A stretch of 64,000 nucleotides of DNA from Sphingomonas hankookensis (GCF_028551275.1 NZ_CP117026.1:62001-126000); one strand, 5' to 3'. Shown: positions 7,989 to 17,311, counted from the first letter of the stretch. Program-made: numbers and translations. Notes: generated from the sequence alone by a model not told the origin.

Positions 7989-9248
7989 ATGTGGGCGATC
8001 GCTGACGTCTCCAACTTCTATTGCTCGTCGGAGAGGGTATTCGACCCGTCGCTGCGCGATAAACCGCTCATCGTGCTGAGTAACGGGGACGGCTGCGCCA
8101 TCGCGCGCTCCGAGGAGGCCAAGGCGCTGCACATCAAGATGGGTGCGCCGATGTTCAAGATTCGTGATATCGTCCGCGAGCATGGCATCCAATACCGCAG
8201 CAGTTCCTACGAATTGTATGCCGACATGAATCGTCGCTTCAATCAGGTCCTCGCCGAGCACAGTTGCACGGTCGAGGTGTACTCGATCGACGAATCGTTC
8301 TTTCGCCTGCCGGTGCTCCCGAACGGCCTGGGCGACGTGGCGGCCGCGCACCGCGTGATCGCGGCCGTCAAGCGTGCGACGGGCCTGCCGATCCGCATCG
8401 GGCTTGGCCCGACCCGGACGCTGAGCAAGGTTGCCAACGCCCTCGCTAAGGCGTCGGAGAAGGTCTGGAAGGGCGTGGTCGACCTGCACGACATCGAGCT
8501 GCGGCGGCGCCTGTTCGCGCAATGGCCGGTCGAGGAGGTCTGGGGCATCGCGCGAGCGATGACCGAGCGGCTGCGACCGCTCGGCGTCAGGACGACGGCC
8601 GATCTTGCCGCCCTCCCCCCGGAGGTCGCGCGCGACGTGGGGACGGTGGTGCTGGAGCGGCTCGTGCGCGAGCTGAACGGCGTCGAATGCACCGATTTCG
8701 AGCCGGAGCCGCCCCCGTCCAAGGCGACCGCGGTGACCCGCTGCTTCGGTGAGCCGGTGCGCGAGGTCGCGGCGCTGCGCGAGGCGATGGTGCGCCGCGC
8801 GGTCCGCGCGGCCGAGAAGATCCGCGCGCAGGATCTCGCTGCCACCCGCCTGATCGCCTTTGCCCACGGAAGCCGGTTCAAGCCCAACGCGCCGTCCGCC
8901 TCGCGCATAGCGCGGCTGTCGCCGGCGACCAATGATCCGCGCGTGATCGGCGGTATGGCGGGCCGCATGGCGGATGTCATGTACGAAACTGGCGGCGTCT
9001 ACACCAAGTGCGGCGTCATGCTCGAGGGGCTGGAGCCGATGACCGCGCACCAGGCCGACCTGTTCGCGGTGCCCGATCCGCGATCCCCTGCCCTGCTCGC
9101 CGCGATCGACGGGCTCAACGGGCGGTTCGGCCGCAACACGATGCGGCTTGCCTCCGAGGGCTTTGGCCAGAAGAGCTACGACACCAAGCGTGCTTTCAAG
9201 AGCCCGTCCTGGACCACGCGGATCGATCAGGTGCCGATCGCGCGGTGA
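7989..9248 (+). CDS. umuC: UmuC, Y-family DNA polymerase V catalytic subunit
   Basis: The 419-residue polymerase starts WAIADVSNFYCSSERVFDP, holding the first metal-binding Asp and the Y-family palm, and carries VYSIDESFFRL with the catalytic Asp-Glu pair near residue 100. The C-terminal little-finger region and a DUF4113-like tail (SRSPALLAAIDGLNGRFG) complete a full-length UmuC. With UmuD it copies past lesions at the cost of mutations. It is translationally close to umuD and under the same LexA box. Confidence 0.93.
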   Translation: MWAIADVSNFYCSSERVFDPSLRDKPLIVLSNGDGCAIARSEEAKALHIKMGAPMFKIRDIVREHGIQYRSSSYELYADMNRRFNQVLAEHSCTVEVYSIDESFFRLPVLPNGLGDVAAAHRVIAAVKRATGLPIRIGLGPTRTLSKVANALAKASEKVWKGVVDLHDIELRRRLFAQWPVEEVWGIARAMTERLRPLGVRTTADLAALPPEVARDVGTVVLERLVRELNGVECTDFEPEPPPSKATAVTRCFGEPVREVAALREAMVRRAVRAAEKIRAQDLAATRLIAFAHGSRFKPNAPSASRIARLSPATNDPRVIGGMAGRMADVMYETGGVYTKCGVMLEGLEPMTAHQADLFAVPDPRSPALLAAIDGLNGRFGRNTMRLASEGFGQKSYDTKRAFKSPSWTTRIDQVPIAR

Positions 9249-9250
9249 GA

Positions 9251-9559
9251 TCAATAGCGATAGCCTGCCTGCCGGCAGGCCGCTGCCAGCTTCATCACTC
9301 GCCCATCCTTCGCGCCGTACTGGCGCAACCGTGCGGAATAGCTGTCGCAATAGCTTTTCGCGCGAGCGGACAGTGGCACCCCGTTCGGACCTCGCGCGGT
9401 CGCCGCCCCGCCCCGTTCGGCATAGCCACGAGCAGTCGCTGACTGAACCTGGGTGCGCGCTTGCGCGCCCAGATCGACTGCGCCGGGCATGTCCTGCGCG
9501 CCGGCAGGGGTCGCGATCGCGAATATCCCGACCGTGAACACAGCAACCAGGCTACGCAT
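9251..9559 (-). CDS. Small secreted protein of unknown function
   Basis: The 102-residue product begins with a clear signal peptide, MRSLVAVFTVGIFAIATPAGAQ, with cleavage expected after AGA. The mature part has two cysteines (KSYCDSYSARL and AAACRQAGY) that could form a disulfide. It converges on umuC with 2 bp between the stops. I do not recognise the family. Confidence 0.6.
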   Translation of the reverse strand: MRSLVAVFTVGIFAIATPAGAQDMPGAVDLGAQARTQVQSATARGYAERGGAATARGPNGVPLSARAKSYCDSYSARLRQYGAKDGRVMKLAAACRQAGYRY

Positions 9560-9659
9560 TCGATGTTCTCCCTCGAATTTCCGTCAGGCCATCAACGATT
9601 TGGCGGCAGCATCGTGCCGGTCGCGGGAGCGATTATGGATGCATGTAGGCGCTTGCAAT

Positions 9660-10415
9660 CGTAGCGGCGTGTGCTCGCAAACGGAGCGATTTTCTGCTCG
9701 GATTATCTGACAATGGGCGGAGCAGTCTGCTCACGCTAATTGCCAATGTGCTCGCCATCATCCGGCGCTGCTCGCAGTCATGGTCGCCTGCTCACATTAT
9801 CTGCCAGCGGGAGTGGCGTCAGCGTGGCACCCGGATGGAGCCGTCCGCGATCCCTTCGGCGATATTTGAGAGCATGACGGCGTAGCGGTGCAGGCCGGGG
9901 AAGCGACCGGCGTTTCTCTCGATCTCTTCGCCGTATCCGGCATCGAGCAGCGCCTTGAAGTCCGGCATCACGTCGAACATGCCGCCGAGCAGATCGATAT
10001 CGGAAGCACCGATCAGCAGCAGGGCATTCGCATGGGCGTCGAGGCGTTTCATCGTCTCCAGCATTTCGGTTTTGGTCATCGCACCCTTTCCGCTTGCGTG
10101 GTGTCATCGCCTATTATGCGCTGGCCCTGTTCGCGAAAACCTTCCTTTCTGACGACCTCGCGGGCGGGCCATGACGACAACGCATTTCTGCGGCCCGCCG
10201 CTTGTCAGAACTGTTCTGGAAACCTGCTTCGCAAAAGCGCTTGCCGGCTACGGGTTTGGAGAGCCCATTGGCACGGAGCGTGAGCACAACGCCCCGTTTG
10301 CAAGCAGCGCCGGTGATGGCGAGCACACTGGCAGATAATTCGAGCAGGACGCTCCCCGCCAGTGGCAGAAAGCGTGAGCAGGAAATCAGGCTGTTTGCGA
10401 GCACACGCCGCTACG
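9660..10415. mobile_element. Non-autonomous element with IS21-like multi-repeat inverted ends
   Basis: A 23-bp perfect inverted repeat bounds the segment: CGTAGCGGCGTGTGCTCGCAAAC at 9660-9682 and its reverse complement at 10393-10415. Inside each end, TGCTC(A/G)C followed by ATTATCTGnCA-like tracts recurs every 20-35 bp, for example near 9702, 9731, 9750, 9771 and 9792, and in mirror order from 10260 to 10400. Several such repeats at each end are typical of IS21-family termini, but there is no istA or istB, only one small gene. No target duplication was found. Confidence 0.6.
9819..10079 (-). CDS. Hypothetical protein carried inside the inverted-repeat element
   Basis: The 86-residue acidic protein (MTKTEMLETMKRLDAHANAL...) has a purine-rich GGAAAGGG about 6 bases before its ATG and amphipathic, helix-like composition, so it looks like a genuine gene. 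It has no transposase motif. It is the only gene between the inverted ends of the 756-bp element and would be a passenger. The family is not recognised. Confidence 0.5.
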   Translation of the reverse strand: MTKTEMLETMKRLDAHANALLLIGASDIDLLGGMFDVMPDFKALLDAGYGEEIERNAGRFPGLHRYAVMLSNIAEGIADGSIRVPR

Positions 10416-10952
10416 TGTAGCGCCCGATTCTTTGTTGGCCGCCACCACATCTCCGCACACGGTATAGCCAAGCCGTTGGTAGAGTGCGAACGCCCGGTCG
10501 TTGCGAACAGCAACGTGGAAGATCAGGAAAGGTATCCTGCGGCGACGTACCCATTCCTCGGCGGATTTCACCAGACTTGTTCCGAGCCCACGTCCCTGCC
10601 ACCGTGTCCGGATAGCCAGATTAAACGAGGCAAATTCGGCAGCGCCTTCGATGCACACGCTCCGCACATCTATGTAGCCGACGAGGTCGCCTATGCGTTG
10701 CAGGACGAAGATGCCTCGTTCGCCGGCTACGGCGGCGCTCAGCTCCACAGTTGTGCGGCGCAGGAGTTCCCCTCGATCTCGGACATCGAAGATCATATGT
10801 TCCGCTTCGCGAGCGAGGGCGATCTTCAAGCGTACCAAAGCTTTAGCGTCGGCAAGGTTCGCCGGGCGTGGCTCGCTCCAACTCCGCTTTCCGCCTACTT
10901 GAGCTATCGAACGCGCCGGCGGGAGTGGGGGCGCGTATATCGCCTGTGTCAT
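10386..10952 (-). CDS. GNAT-family N-acetyltransferase, C-terminus altered by the adjacent element
   Basis: The 188-residue protein has the acetyl-CoA binding motif IRTRWQGRGLGTSLVKSAEEW and the typical late segment ALYQRLGYTVCGD. The start at 10952 is chosen because it overlaps the stop of the upstream gene (ATGA at 10949-10952); a longer form from 11108 would run through that gene. The last residues (SGVCSQTA) are read from the inverted repeat of the 9660-10415 element, so the original C-terminus was replaced on insertion. The core domain is intact. Confidence 0.75.
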   Translation of the reverse strand: MTQAIYAPPLPPARSIAQVGGKRSWSEPRPANLADAKALVRLKIALAREAEHMIFDVRDRGELLRRTTVELSAAVAGERGIFVLQRIGDLVGYIDVRSVCIEGAAEFASFNLAIRTRWQGRGLGTSLVKSAEEWVRRRRIPFLIFHVAVRNDRAFALYQRLGYTVCGDVVAANKESGATRSGVCSQTA

Positions 10953-11623
10953 GTGAAGACTTGGGCTCCCTGTAACGCGCGCGCGCGCTTTGGAATCGCG
11001 AGTTTGCCGAGGGATAGGTGACCAGAGCGGAAAGCGTGACGTGGGGAAAGCTGCGTCGGACAGCTTAGGCTGCGTGGCCCGTCCGCTCCACGCTGTTTCC
11101 GCTTCCAAAAGGCAAAAAGCCCAAGCAGATTGCCTGCGACAGATACAAGATCAACGGCCAAGGCGAACGGTGCGCCAATGAGAAGATTGTGGGCCAGCCA
11201 GAAGGGGGCGGCCACGAGAAAGACCATCTTCATCCGCGTCGTTGATCGCTGGGTCCGTGCCATGAAGGAAGCAGCCCCGCCGCAAGCGGCAAGGCCGGAT
11301 AGGAGCCCATGCCAGGTCGCCACGGTAAGCAATAGCAGCGCGAGCAACGTCGCGCCGTCGAGCGCGAGCTTGGCAACCCGGTCACGAACCACCAGCGCGA
11401 CGGTGAGCTGCATCAGGGAAAGAACGCATGCGGCCGAAGCGGTAGGCGCGCCGATCAGCGCGAAGTGCAGCGCGAAGGCGCACGCGCCGGTGCCTTGCAC
11501 CATGAGCGCTCCCCGGCGCGAGGGTAGGAGCGGCCAGCTCACCACGCAGCCGAGGCCGACGATGCCGAATAGGATCGCAGCTAACCCGGTGCTCGCAAAC
11601 GTCTGATCGAGGAAAAGCGACAT
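10949..11623 (-). CDS. YgjV-like inner-membrane protein
   Basis: The 224-residue protein has six or so hydrophobic helices (LAAILFGIVGLGCVVSWPLL, ACAFALHFALIGAPTASAAC, TLLALLLLTVATWHG and others) and the pattern of YgjV family membrane proteins, including WLAHNLLIGAPFALAVDLVS. The polar tail after residue 170 is longer than usual. It is translationally coupled to the acetyltransferase downstream. The function of YgjV proteins is unknown to me. Confidence 0.65.
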   Translation of the reverse strand: MSLFLDQTFASTGLAAILFGIVGLGCVVSWPLLPSRRGALMVQGTGACAFALHFALIGAPTASAACVLSLMQLTVALVVRDRVAKLALDGATLLALLLLTVATWHGLLSGLAACGGAASFMARTQRSTTRMKMVFLVAAPFWLAHNLLIGAPFALAVDLVSVAGNLLGLFAFWKRKQRGADGPRSLSCPTQLSPRHAFRSGHLSLGKLAIPKRARALQGAQVFT

Positions 11624-11811
11624 CTATGCTCGCGTCGGGGTTGGTCCGGCTTCCACCGTGAAGGAAGAAGGTTAATGTGACGTTGTTGTCGACCGCTTTC
11701 CCATCGCGAGTCCCGGCCACAATGGCATTTGGCTTTTGTTGCGGACTGGTTCATTCTGCGCCTAGGGCGGCGCTCTTCCCTTTGGGTTCCGCCCGTGTTT
11801 GGACCAGGACA

Positions 11812-12075
11812 ATGGTGCGTGACGCTTTCAAGCTTCTCGCCATCTCGACGTCGCTCGTGCTTTCTGGCTGTGTCAGTCCGCGAGAAATGGCCGCTCGCCA
11901 TCGGGCGGCGTGTGCGAGTTATGGCTTCCAGCCTGGAACGGAGAGCTATGCGAATTGCCTTCTTCAGCTCGACGTAGGTGATTACGGCTACGGCCATCAC
12001 AGGGGTGGCGTGCCGTTGTTTCCTGCCCGGCATCGGGCGCCCGCACCGCCTTTCCCTATCGCCACGCAAGACTAG
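11812..12075 (+). CDS. Small lipoprotein
   Basis: The 87-residue product begins MVRDAFKLLAISTSLVLSGC, a signal peptide with lipobox LSGC (Cys20). The mature region contains CASYGFQPGTESYANCLLQLD, a two-cysteine pattern that recurs in small alphaproteobacterial lipoproteins of unknown role, and ends in a His/Pro-rich tail. An upstream in-frame ATG at 11677 was rejected because only the 11812 start gives a signal peptide. It ends 19 bp before the next gene on the same strand. Confidence 0.6.
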   Translation: MVRDAFKLLAISTSLVLSGCVSPREMAARHRAACASYGFQPGTESYANCLLQLDVGDYGYGHHRGGVPLFPARHRAPAPPFPIATQD

Positions 12076-12094
12076 GGTCGGCTACAGTTCACTG

Positions 12095-12550
12095 ATGCTC
12101 CTTCGTCCTCACCTATTGATCTGCGCACTTTCGCTCGGCAGCGCCGCGCCCGTGGCGGCTCAGCAAGCGGTGCCTGCCGCGCCACGAACCGTGGCGGGTG
12201 CTTCGAAATTCATCCAGGACATGCTGACCCGCGGCACAGCCGTCGCAAAGCCTTGGCCGGGTTTCGTGCGGAGCAGCAGGATCACGAGCGTAGGAGTGAA
12301 AGGTGGTTGCCTCGTTACGCTCACGCTCGCCGACAAAAGCGCCCTCAGCGTGAAACTCGATCAGGTGGTTGCGATCCGACCGCTTTACTCGGCCAACGCG
12401 CCCCAGGCGTCGGTGGAGATCAAAGGGGGCGCGCAGCCCTACGAGGGTCTCGATATATTCGTCGGGGACAACGACGCGGTGCGCCGCGTCGGTGATGCCC
12501 TGGAGTTCATGCGCCAGTCCTGTGATCCATCGGCGAAGACTGGTTTCTAA
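12095..12550 (+). CDS. Periplasmic protein of unknown function
   Basis: The 151-residue protein starts MLLRPHLLICALSLGSAAPV with a signal peptide likely cut after VAAQ. The rest is a small beta-rich domain with two cysteines (GGCLVTLTL and RQSCDPS). The gene converges on the siderophore receptor gene at 12616. No family is recognised. Confidence 0.55.
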   Translation: MLLRPHLLICALSLGSAAPVAAQQAVPAAPRTVAGASKFIQDMLTRGTAVAKPWPGFVRSSRITSVGVKGGCLVTLTLADKSALSVKLDQVVAIRPLYSANAPQASVEIKGGAQPYEGLDIFVGDNDAVRRVGDALEFMRQSCDPSAKTGF

Positions 12551-12615
12551 ACCGGCCAGCGGCGTCTCACCGACTTTTGCAAGGTTCATATGCTCGCAAC
12601 CGACCAAGTTGGCCG

Positions 12616-14760
12616 TTATAACCTCATTCTAACCGTCGCGCGCACCGTCGTCGGCGCGCCGGGCATGATGTTGTTGTCGTTGTAGGCGGACGAGAAATAA
12701 TCGCTGTTAAGCAGATTCTCGACGTTGATTTGCGCCTCGATCTGGGGGGTGAGCTTGAAGAATGCTGCGGCATCGACGCGCGTGAAGGCGGGTAGGATGG
12801 CGGTATTGCTGATGGAGGTGAAGCTCTTCGACTGGTGATAGACCCCGACCCCGGCCCCAAGGCGAGGGGTGAGGTCGTAGCGGGTCCACAGCGAAGCCTG
12901 CTGTTTGGGAACCAGCGGAACCTCGCGCCCGGCCGGGGCGACACTCGTCGTTTTGCGAATTGTCGCGTCCTGCAGCGCATAGCCCGCGCTGATCTGCCAC
13001 TGTGCTGTGATCGCACCGCTAAGGCCGAGTTCGAACCCCTTACTGCGCTGAGCACCCGTCAGCACCGTCCGCGCGGCGTCGTTGGGGTCGGCCGCGCGGG
13101 TGTTGGTGCGGTCGAGCTGGTAGATGGCGGCCGTCAGGTTCAGCGTGGGCAGGATATCCCACTTGAGGCCAAGCTCGTAGTTGTCGAACCTTTCCGGTTC
13201 CAGCGCGGCGCTAGTGATATCGAGTGATGAGAATTGATCCCCCGACTGCGGCAGGAAGGACCGGCTATAGCTGGCGTATATCGAGACAGGTTGCACCGGC
13301 TTGAGCACCACGCCCACTCGGGGAGACCACAGGGTGTCCGTGCGGCTATAGCTCTGTGCGGCAACCAGGTCGTCGACGTTGAGCGTGAAGCGGTCGCGGC
13401 GAACGCCGCCGATGACATCGACATGGTCGCCGATCGAGATCTGGTCCTGCACGTAGAAGGCAGTGACGTCGGCGTTCGTGCGGACCGACCGGTAGCCGGT
13501 GTTGGCGGCGGTGCGCAGCGTAACCGGCGGCACCGTGATCGGGTCGGCCAACCCGACAAAGACGCGCCGCCCCCCATTGACGATATCGCCACCCCCGAAA
13601 AAGCCGTTGATCCGCTGGTTGCGCGTGCGCTGGTCGCTAACTTCGAAGCCGGCGAGCAGCACGTGGCGAACGGGGCCGGTGGTGACGGTCCACACAAGGT
13701 CGTTCTGGTTGAGCAGGTTCGTGCGCGTCGTGGGATCGCTATACGCTTCGAGGCCGACGCTGCGGACGCCGCCGCGCGGCGTGACCGGGGTTACCGCAAA
13801 GGCGTTCCGATAGAGCTTGTCATAATCACCGTACAGGATCCGGCTGGTCAGGGTCAGATTGTCGCTGAAGCGGTGCTCAACGCGGCCATTTAGGACCTTG
13901 GCCTCGAAATCGCTGACGTTGAACCCCGGCACACCGAAGAAGGTGTCGCGGACGCCGGTAAGCGGACGTGATGGGCTCGTGAGCGAGCCCTGGACGGCCG
14001 AGGGGACGCCTCGGTCGATCGTTCGCTTGTCGCTGTTATATTCGAAGCCCAGATCGATCCGAGTCGCACCGCCGAGCGAGAGCGCGACGGTCGGGTTGAT
14101 CGCAACCCGGCGCCCGTCATAGAAGTCGCGATTGTTTCGGAACTCCTCGTAAACGGCGTTCATCCGGGTGGAGACGGACTCGCTGAGTGGCTGACTGATG
14201 TCGGCGTCGACATACCATGCGCCATATGTGTCCGCCGAACCGCTGCCGCTGATGAAGGCGTTGGCGACAGGGCGCTTGGTGACGCGGTTGATCACGCCCC
14301 CGCCGCCGCCGCGCCCGAAGATCATCGCGTTGGGACCTTTCAAAACCTCGATCCTCTCTGCATTGTAGAGGCCGCGATAATATTGCACGTCGTCACGCAA
14401 GCCATCGACGAAGAAGTCCGCGGTGCTGCTGTTCCCGCGCAGGATGATCTGATCGCGGTGTCCCTCACCTTGAGAGATTACGGCGCCGGGGACATAGCGT
14501 AGTACATCGGCAATAGAGCGCATCGCCTGGTCGTCGATCTGCGTTTCCGTGATGATCGATACCGCTTGGGGGACATCGTTGAGCTCGGTCGGTGTGCGCG
14601 TGGCGGTGCTGGTCGCATCGATCTGATAGCCGTCGCGGACGCCGGTCACGATGATCGTTTGCGAGGTGCTGCCGGGGCCCGGCAGGAACTGGTCTTGAGC
14701 CATTGCCGGGACGGTGAGCAGCCCGAAGCCGAGTGCAGTTCCAATACCAAGATTTCTCAC
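12616..14760 (-). CDS. TonB-dependent siderophore receptor
   Basis: The 714-residue outer-membrane protein has a signal peptide (FGLLTVPAMAQ), a TonB-box-like TIIVTGVRD, a plug domain (TELNDVPQAVSIIT, ADVLRYVPGAV, IEVLKGPNAMIFGRGGGGG) and a beta barrel ending ATVRMRL with a terminal aromatic-poor strand. The plug sequence is that of FhuA/Fiu-like ferric-siderophore receptors. The length is normal. Only about 70 bp of upstream DNA remains before an IS3 remnant at 14831, so the native promoter may be lost or replaced. A convincing Fur box was not found. Confidence 0.88.
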   Translation of the reverse strand: MRNLGIGTALGFGLLTVPAMAQDQFLPGPGSTSQTIIVTGVRDGYQIDATSTATRTPTELNDVPQAVSIITETQIDDQAMRSIADVLRYVPGAVISQGEGHRDQIILRGNSSTADFFVDGLRDDVQYYRGLYNAERIEVLKGPNAMIFGRGGGGGVINRVTKRPVANAFISGSGSADTYGAWYVDADISQPLSESVSTRMNAVYEEFRNNRDFYDGRRVAINPTVALSLGGATRIDLGFEYNSDKRTIDRGVPSAVQGSLTSPSRPLTGVRDTFFGVPGFNVSDFEAKVLNGRVEHRFSDNLTLTSRILYGDYDKLYRNAFAVTPVTPRGGVRSVGLEAYSDPTTRTNLLNQNDLVWTVTTGPVRHVLLAGFEVSDQRTRNQRINGFFGGGDIVNGGRRVFVGLADPITVPPVTLRTAANTGYRSVRTNADVTAFYVQDQISIGDHVDVIGGVRRDRFTLNVDDLVAAQSYSRTDTLWSPRVGVVLKPVQPVSIYASYSRSFLPQSGDQFSSLDITSAALEPERFDNYELGLKWDILPTLNLTAAIYQLDRTNTRAADPNDAARTVLTGAQRSKGFELGLSGAITAQWQISAGYALQDATIRKTTSVAPAGREVPLVPKQQASLWTRYDLTPRLGAGVGVYHQSKSFTSISNTAILPAFTRVDAAAFFKLTPQIEAQINVENLLNSDYFSSAYNDNNIMPGAPTTVRATVRMRL

Positions 14761-14830
14761 CGTTGACCCTTTTGCGAATCTCTCTCACCAACGCAATAGG
14801 TGATTTGAGAGTGCGTCGCAATAGCCTTCG

Positions 14831-15149
14831 TGAGCAGCCCCCACCGGGTGGTCCGGGTAGATAGTTAGTGCATTGTCGTCTCCGCCGCCATTGCCGGGCG
14901 CAGGTGGAGCGAAGCGGAACCGGAGGCCGGCAATGGCGGCGTCGCCGCTTCTGGTGCGGGTGGGCGATAGCCCAGGCTGCTATGTGGCCGGATGGTGTTG
15001 TAGTGGCGCCGCCACGCCTCGATCAGCACTCTGGCCTCGGCGAGGCTGTAGAAGATCTCTCCGTTAAGCAGCTCGTCACGCAGCGAGCCATTGAAGCTCT
15101 CGTTGTAGCCGTTCTCCCATGGCGAGCCTGGCGTGATGTAGAGCGTGTT
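14831..15149 (-). mobile_element. IS3-family remnant (end plus 3' part of orfB), copy A
   Basis: The stretch starts with the terminal sequence TGAGCAGCCCCCACCGGGTG and encodes on the minus strand the end of an IS3 OrfB ([20 protein letters not shown], containing the catalytic Glu, then [13 protein letters not shown]). It is closely similar to 15513-15830. It is cut at about 15150, where an IS21 istA fragment begins, so only about a quarter of the element remains. Confidence 0.8.
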
Positions 15150-15515
15150 CACGCCGCCTTCTTCGGAGGCGTGCCGACGCGCGGCATCTACGACAACATG
15201 AAGACGGCGGTGACGAGCGTGTTCACGGGCAAGGAGCGGGTCTTCAACCGGCGCTTCCTGGTCATGGCCAACCATTACATGGTCGAGCCGACCGCCTGCT
15301 CACCGGCGTCGGGCTGGGAGAAGGGTCAGGTCGAGAACCAGGTACAGACCGCGCGCGGCCGCTTCTTCCAGCCACGCCTGCGATTTACCAGCCTCGAGGA
15401 GCTGAACGGTTGGCTGGAGGCCGAGTGTCGGCGCTGGGCCGACATGCACCGGCATCCCGAGCGGAAGGAACTGACGGTCGCCCAGGCATGGGCAGCCGAA
15501 CGGGCGGTGCTCTGA
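15150..15515 (+). pseudogene. istA: IS21-family IstA transposase, internal fragment
   Basis: About 120 codons read HAAFFGGVPTRGIYDNMKTA, then RRFLVMANHYMVEPTACSPA and SGWEKGQVENQVQTARGRFF, which is the second half of the IstA catalytic domain, with the Glu of the DDE triad in KGQVENQV. There is no start, and the stop TGA (15513-15515) is supplied by the end of the next IS3 element. Both ends are broken by IS3 copies. Confidence 0.8.
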
Positions 15516-15546
15516 GCAGCCCCCACCGGGTGGTCCGGGTTGATAG

Positions 15547-15886
15547 TTAGTGCATCGTCGTCTCTACCGCCATTGCCGGTCGGAGGTGGAGCGAAGCGGA
15601 ACCGGAGATCGGCAATGGCGGTGCGGCCGCTTCCGGGGCTGGCGGGCGGTAGCCCAGGCTGCTGTGTGGCCGGACGGTGTTGTAGTGGCGCCGCCATGCC
15701 TCGATCAGCACCTTGGCCTCGGCAAGGCTGTAGAAGATTTCGCCATTGAGCAGTTCGTCGCGCAGCGAGCCGTTGAAGCTCTCGTTATAGCCGTTCTCCC
15801 AAGGCGAACCCGGTGCGATGTAGAGCGTCGTCACGCCGATCTTCCCGAGCCATTTCTGGACCGCAGTCGCGATGAACTCGCTGCCG
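15547..15886 (-). pseudogene. IS3 OrfB, 3' part (downstream of the IS110 insertion)
   Basis: The frame reads [20 protein letters not shown], then [20 protein letters not shown] to the stop at 15547. It holds the Glu of the DDE triad. It joins exactly to the 5' part ending ...AHIRSDN at 17552, giving the family motif HIRSDNGSEF. The extra residues MCY before GSEF in the present frame come from the IS110 end. Confidence 0.85.
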
Positions 15887-15923
15887 TAGCACATCGGGAA
15901 GCGCTGGTTCGGGAGCCGCTATG

Positions 15924-15971
15924 GCCCTGATGAAGACAAGGCCGCGTAGCGGCCGCAGGCTTCATCAGGGC
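15924..15971 (+). ncRNA. Hairpin in IS110 left non-coding end; bridge-RNA candidate
   Basis: GCCCTGATGAAG (15924-15935) pairs perfectly with CTTCATCAGGGC (15960-15971), and inside them GGCCGC-GTA-GCGGCC forms a second stem. IS110-family elements are known to encode a structured bridge RNA in a non-coding end that guides target choice. This segment is placed where such an RNA would lie, but the 240-bp right non-coding end (17312-17551) is an alternative location. No target-loop matching was verified. Confidence 0.35.
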
Positions 15972-16039
15972 AAGCCATGGCCGGCCAGCAGGTATCTAAA
16001 GTGAGGTTGTCGAGACAACACTTTGGAGGCCGACCGACC

Positions 16040-17311
16040 ATGACCAAGCTCACTTCTACGCCTGCCGGCGCCGTGCTGGTAGCCATCGACATGTCCAAGA
16101 ACCGGCAGGAGGTCCTTATCGAGCGCCCCGAAGGCGGCCGGCGCCGGCGGCTGACCGTCATGGCGACCAGGAAGGACTATGACGGCTTTGCCGAGCAACT
16201 CGCGGCCATCGGCCGCCCCATCGTCGTCGGCTTCGAGGCGACGGGCAACTACCATCGCACGCTGGCACATCGGCTGCTGACGGCGGGGTTCGAGCTGCGC
16301 CTCATATCGTCGGTCGCGCTCGCCCGAACGCGCGAGGCGCTGCACAACGGCTGGGACAAGAACGACCCCAAGGACGCGCAGGTCATCCTGCACATGCTGC
16401 GGATCGGCGCGACGCAGCGCTACGTCGACCCGCTTGCTGCGGGCATCAATGACCTGCAGGAACTCTCGAAGACCCACGAGACGATCTCCAGGATGAAGAC
16501 GCAGACTTGGCACCGGATCCTGACCCACTACCTGCCGCTGTACTTCCCCGAGATTGCCCGCTTCGCAGGCAACAGCCGGTCCGACTGGTTCCTCGCGCTC
16601 ATCGAGCAGTTTCCGACACCGGCCACCATCACGGCGCTGGACCGCGAGGCGTTCTCGGCCGCGGCGTGGCCGCTCATCGGCCGCAAGGTCTCCAAGGCAC
16701 GCCTCATCAACGACATCTACGAGACGGCGTCCGCCTCGACGGCACTGCCGGTGCCGGAGGACTCAGCCGCCATCACCATGTTCCGCATGGTCATCGCGCA
16801 GGGCCGCAGCCTCATCCACCAGCGCGACGAGATCGAGCGGCTGGCCCATGCGCGGCTCACCGATGACGTCGACTACCAGCTGCTGCGCAACATTCCGGGC
16901 ATTGGTCCGATCAACGCGCTGACCATCCTGGCCGAGGCCGGTGATCTACGTCGCTTTAACCATCATCGACAGTTCCTGAAGTTCTGCGGTCTCGATCTCG
17001 CAACGTGTCAGTCGGGCACGTTTCGTGGCCGCACCAAGCTGTCTAAGTATGGTAACGCGCGGCTGCGCCGCACCTTCTGGATGGCTGCCCAGGTCGCCGC
17101 GCGTCAGCGCGACAACAGCTTCCGCGACAAGCTCGGACGGTACACCGCTGGGCACGCGGACGATGCCGACCGTCGCCGCAAGGCGATGACGGCGCTCACC
17201 GCCAAGATGGCGCGCGTGGCTCACGCCGTCGTCAAGACGGGGACAGAGTACCGGCCGTTTCTCGAACGGTCGGATGCCAGGTGGAAGGACCCCTCTCTGC
17301 AAGTGCCGTGA
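16040..17311 (+). CDS. IS110-family DEDD transposase
   Basis: The 423-residue recombinase starts with an RNase-H-like DEDD domain (LVAIDMSKNRQEVL, VVGFEATGNYHRTLAHRLL, HNGWDKNDPKDAQV) and ends with the IS116/IS110/IS902 domain (LRNIPGIGPINALTI, FLKFCGLDLATCQSGTFRGR, KYGNARLRRTFWMAA), which includes the conserved serine region. A GGAGG-like sequence precedes ATG 16040. The gene appears intact. Confidence 0.93.
   Translation: MTKLTSTPAGAVLVAIDMSKNRQEVLIERPEGGRRRRLTVMATRKDYDGFAEQLAAIGRPIVVGFEATGNYHRTLAHRLLTAGFELRLISSVALARTREALHNGWDKNDPKDAQVILHMLRIGATQRYVDPLAAGINDLQELSKTHETISRMKTQTWHRILTHYLPLYFPEIARFAGNSRSDWFLALIEQFPTPATITALDREAFSAAAWPLIGRKVSKARLINDIYETASASTALPVPEDSAAITMFRMVIAQGRSLIHQRDEIERLAHARLTDDVDYQLLRNIPGIGPINALTILAEAGDLRRFNHHRQFLKFCGLDLATCQSGTFRGRTKLSKYGNARLRRTFWMAAQVAARQRDNSFRDKLGRYTAGHADDADRRRKAMTALTAKMARVAHAVVKTGTEYRPFLERSDARWKDPSLQVP

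Noticed and set aside
7905..9350. 481-codon minus-strand frame over umuC
   Set aside because: It is antisense to an intact umuC with the SIDE motif and has no recognisable domain.
14761..14830. Fur box before the siderophore receptor
   Set aside because: Short TGCGAAT/ACGCAA-like words are present but no good palindrome matching a Fur or Irr/RirA site.
14868..15515. Single 215-residue plus-strand gene
   Set aside because: Its first part is antisense to the IS3 OrfB remnant and only the second part is IstA; it is a junction artefact.
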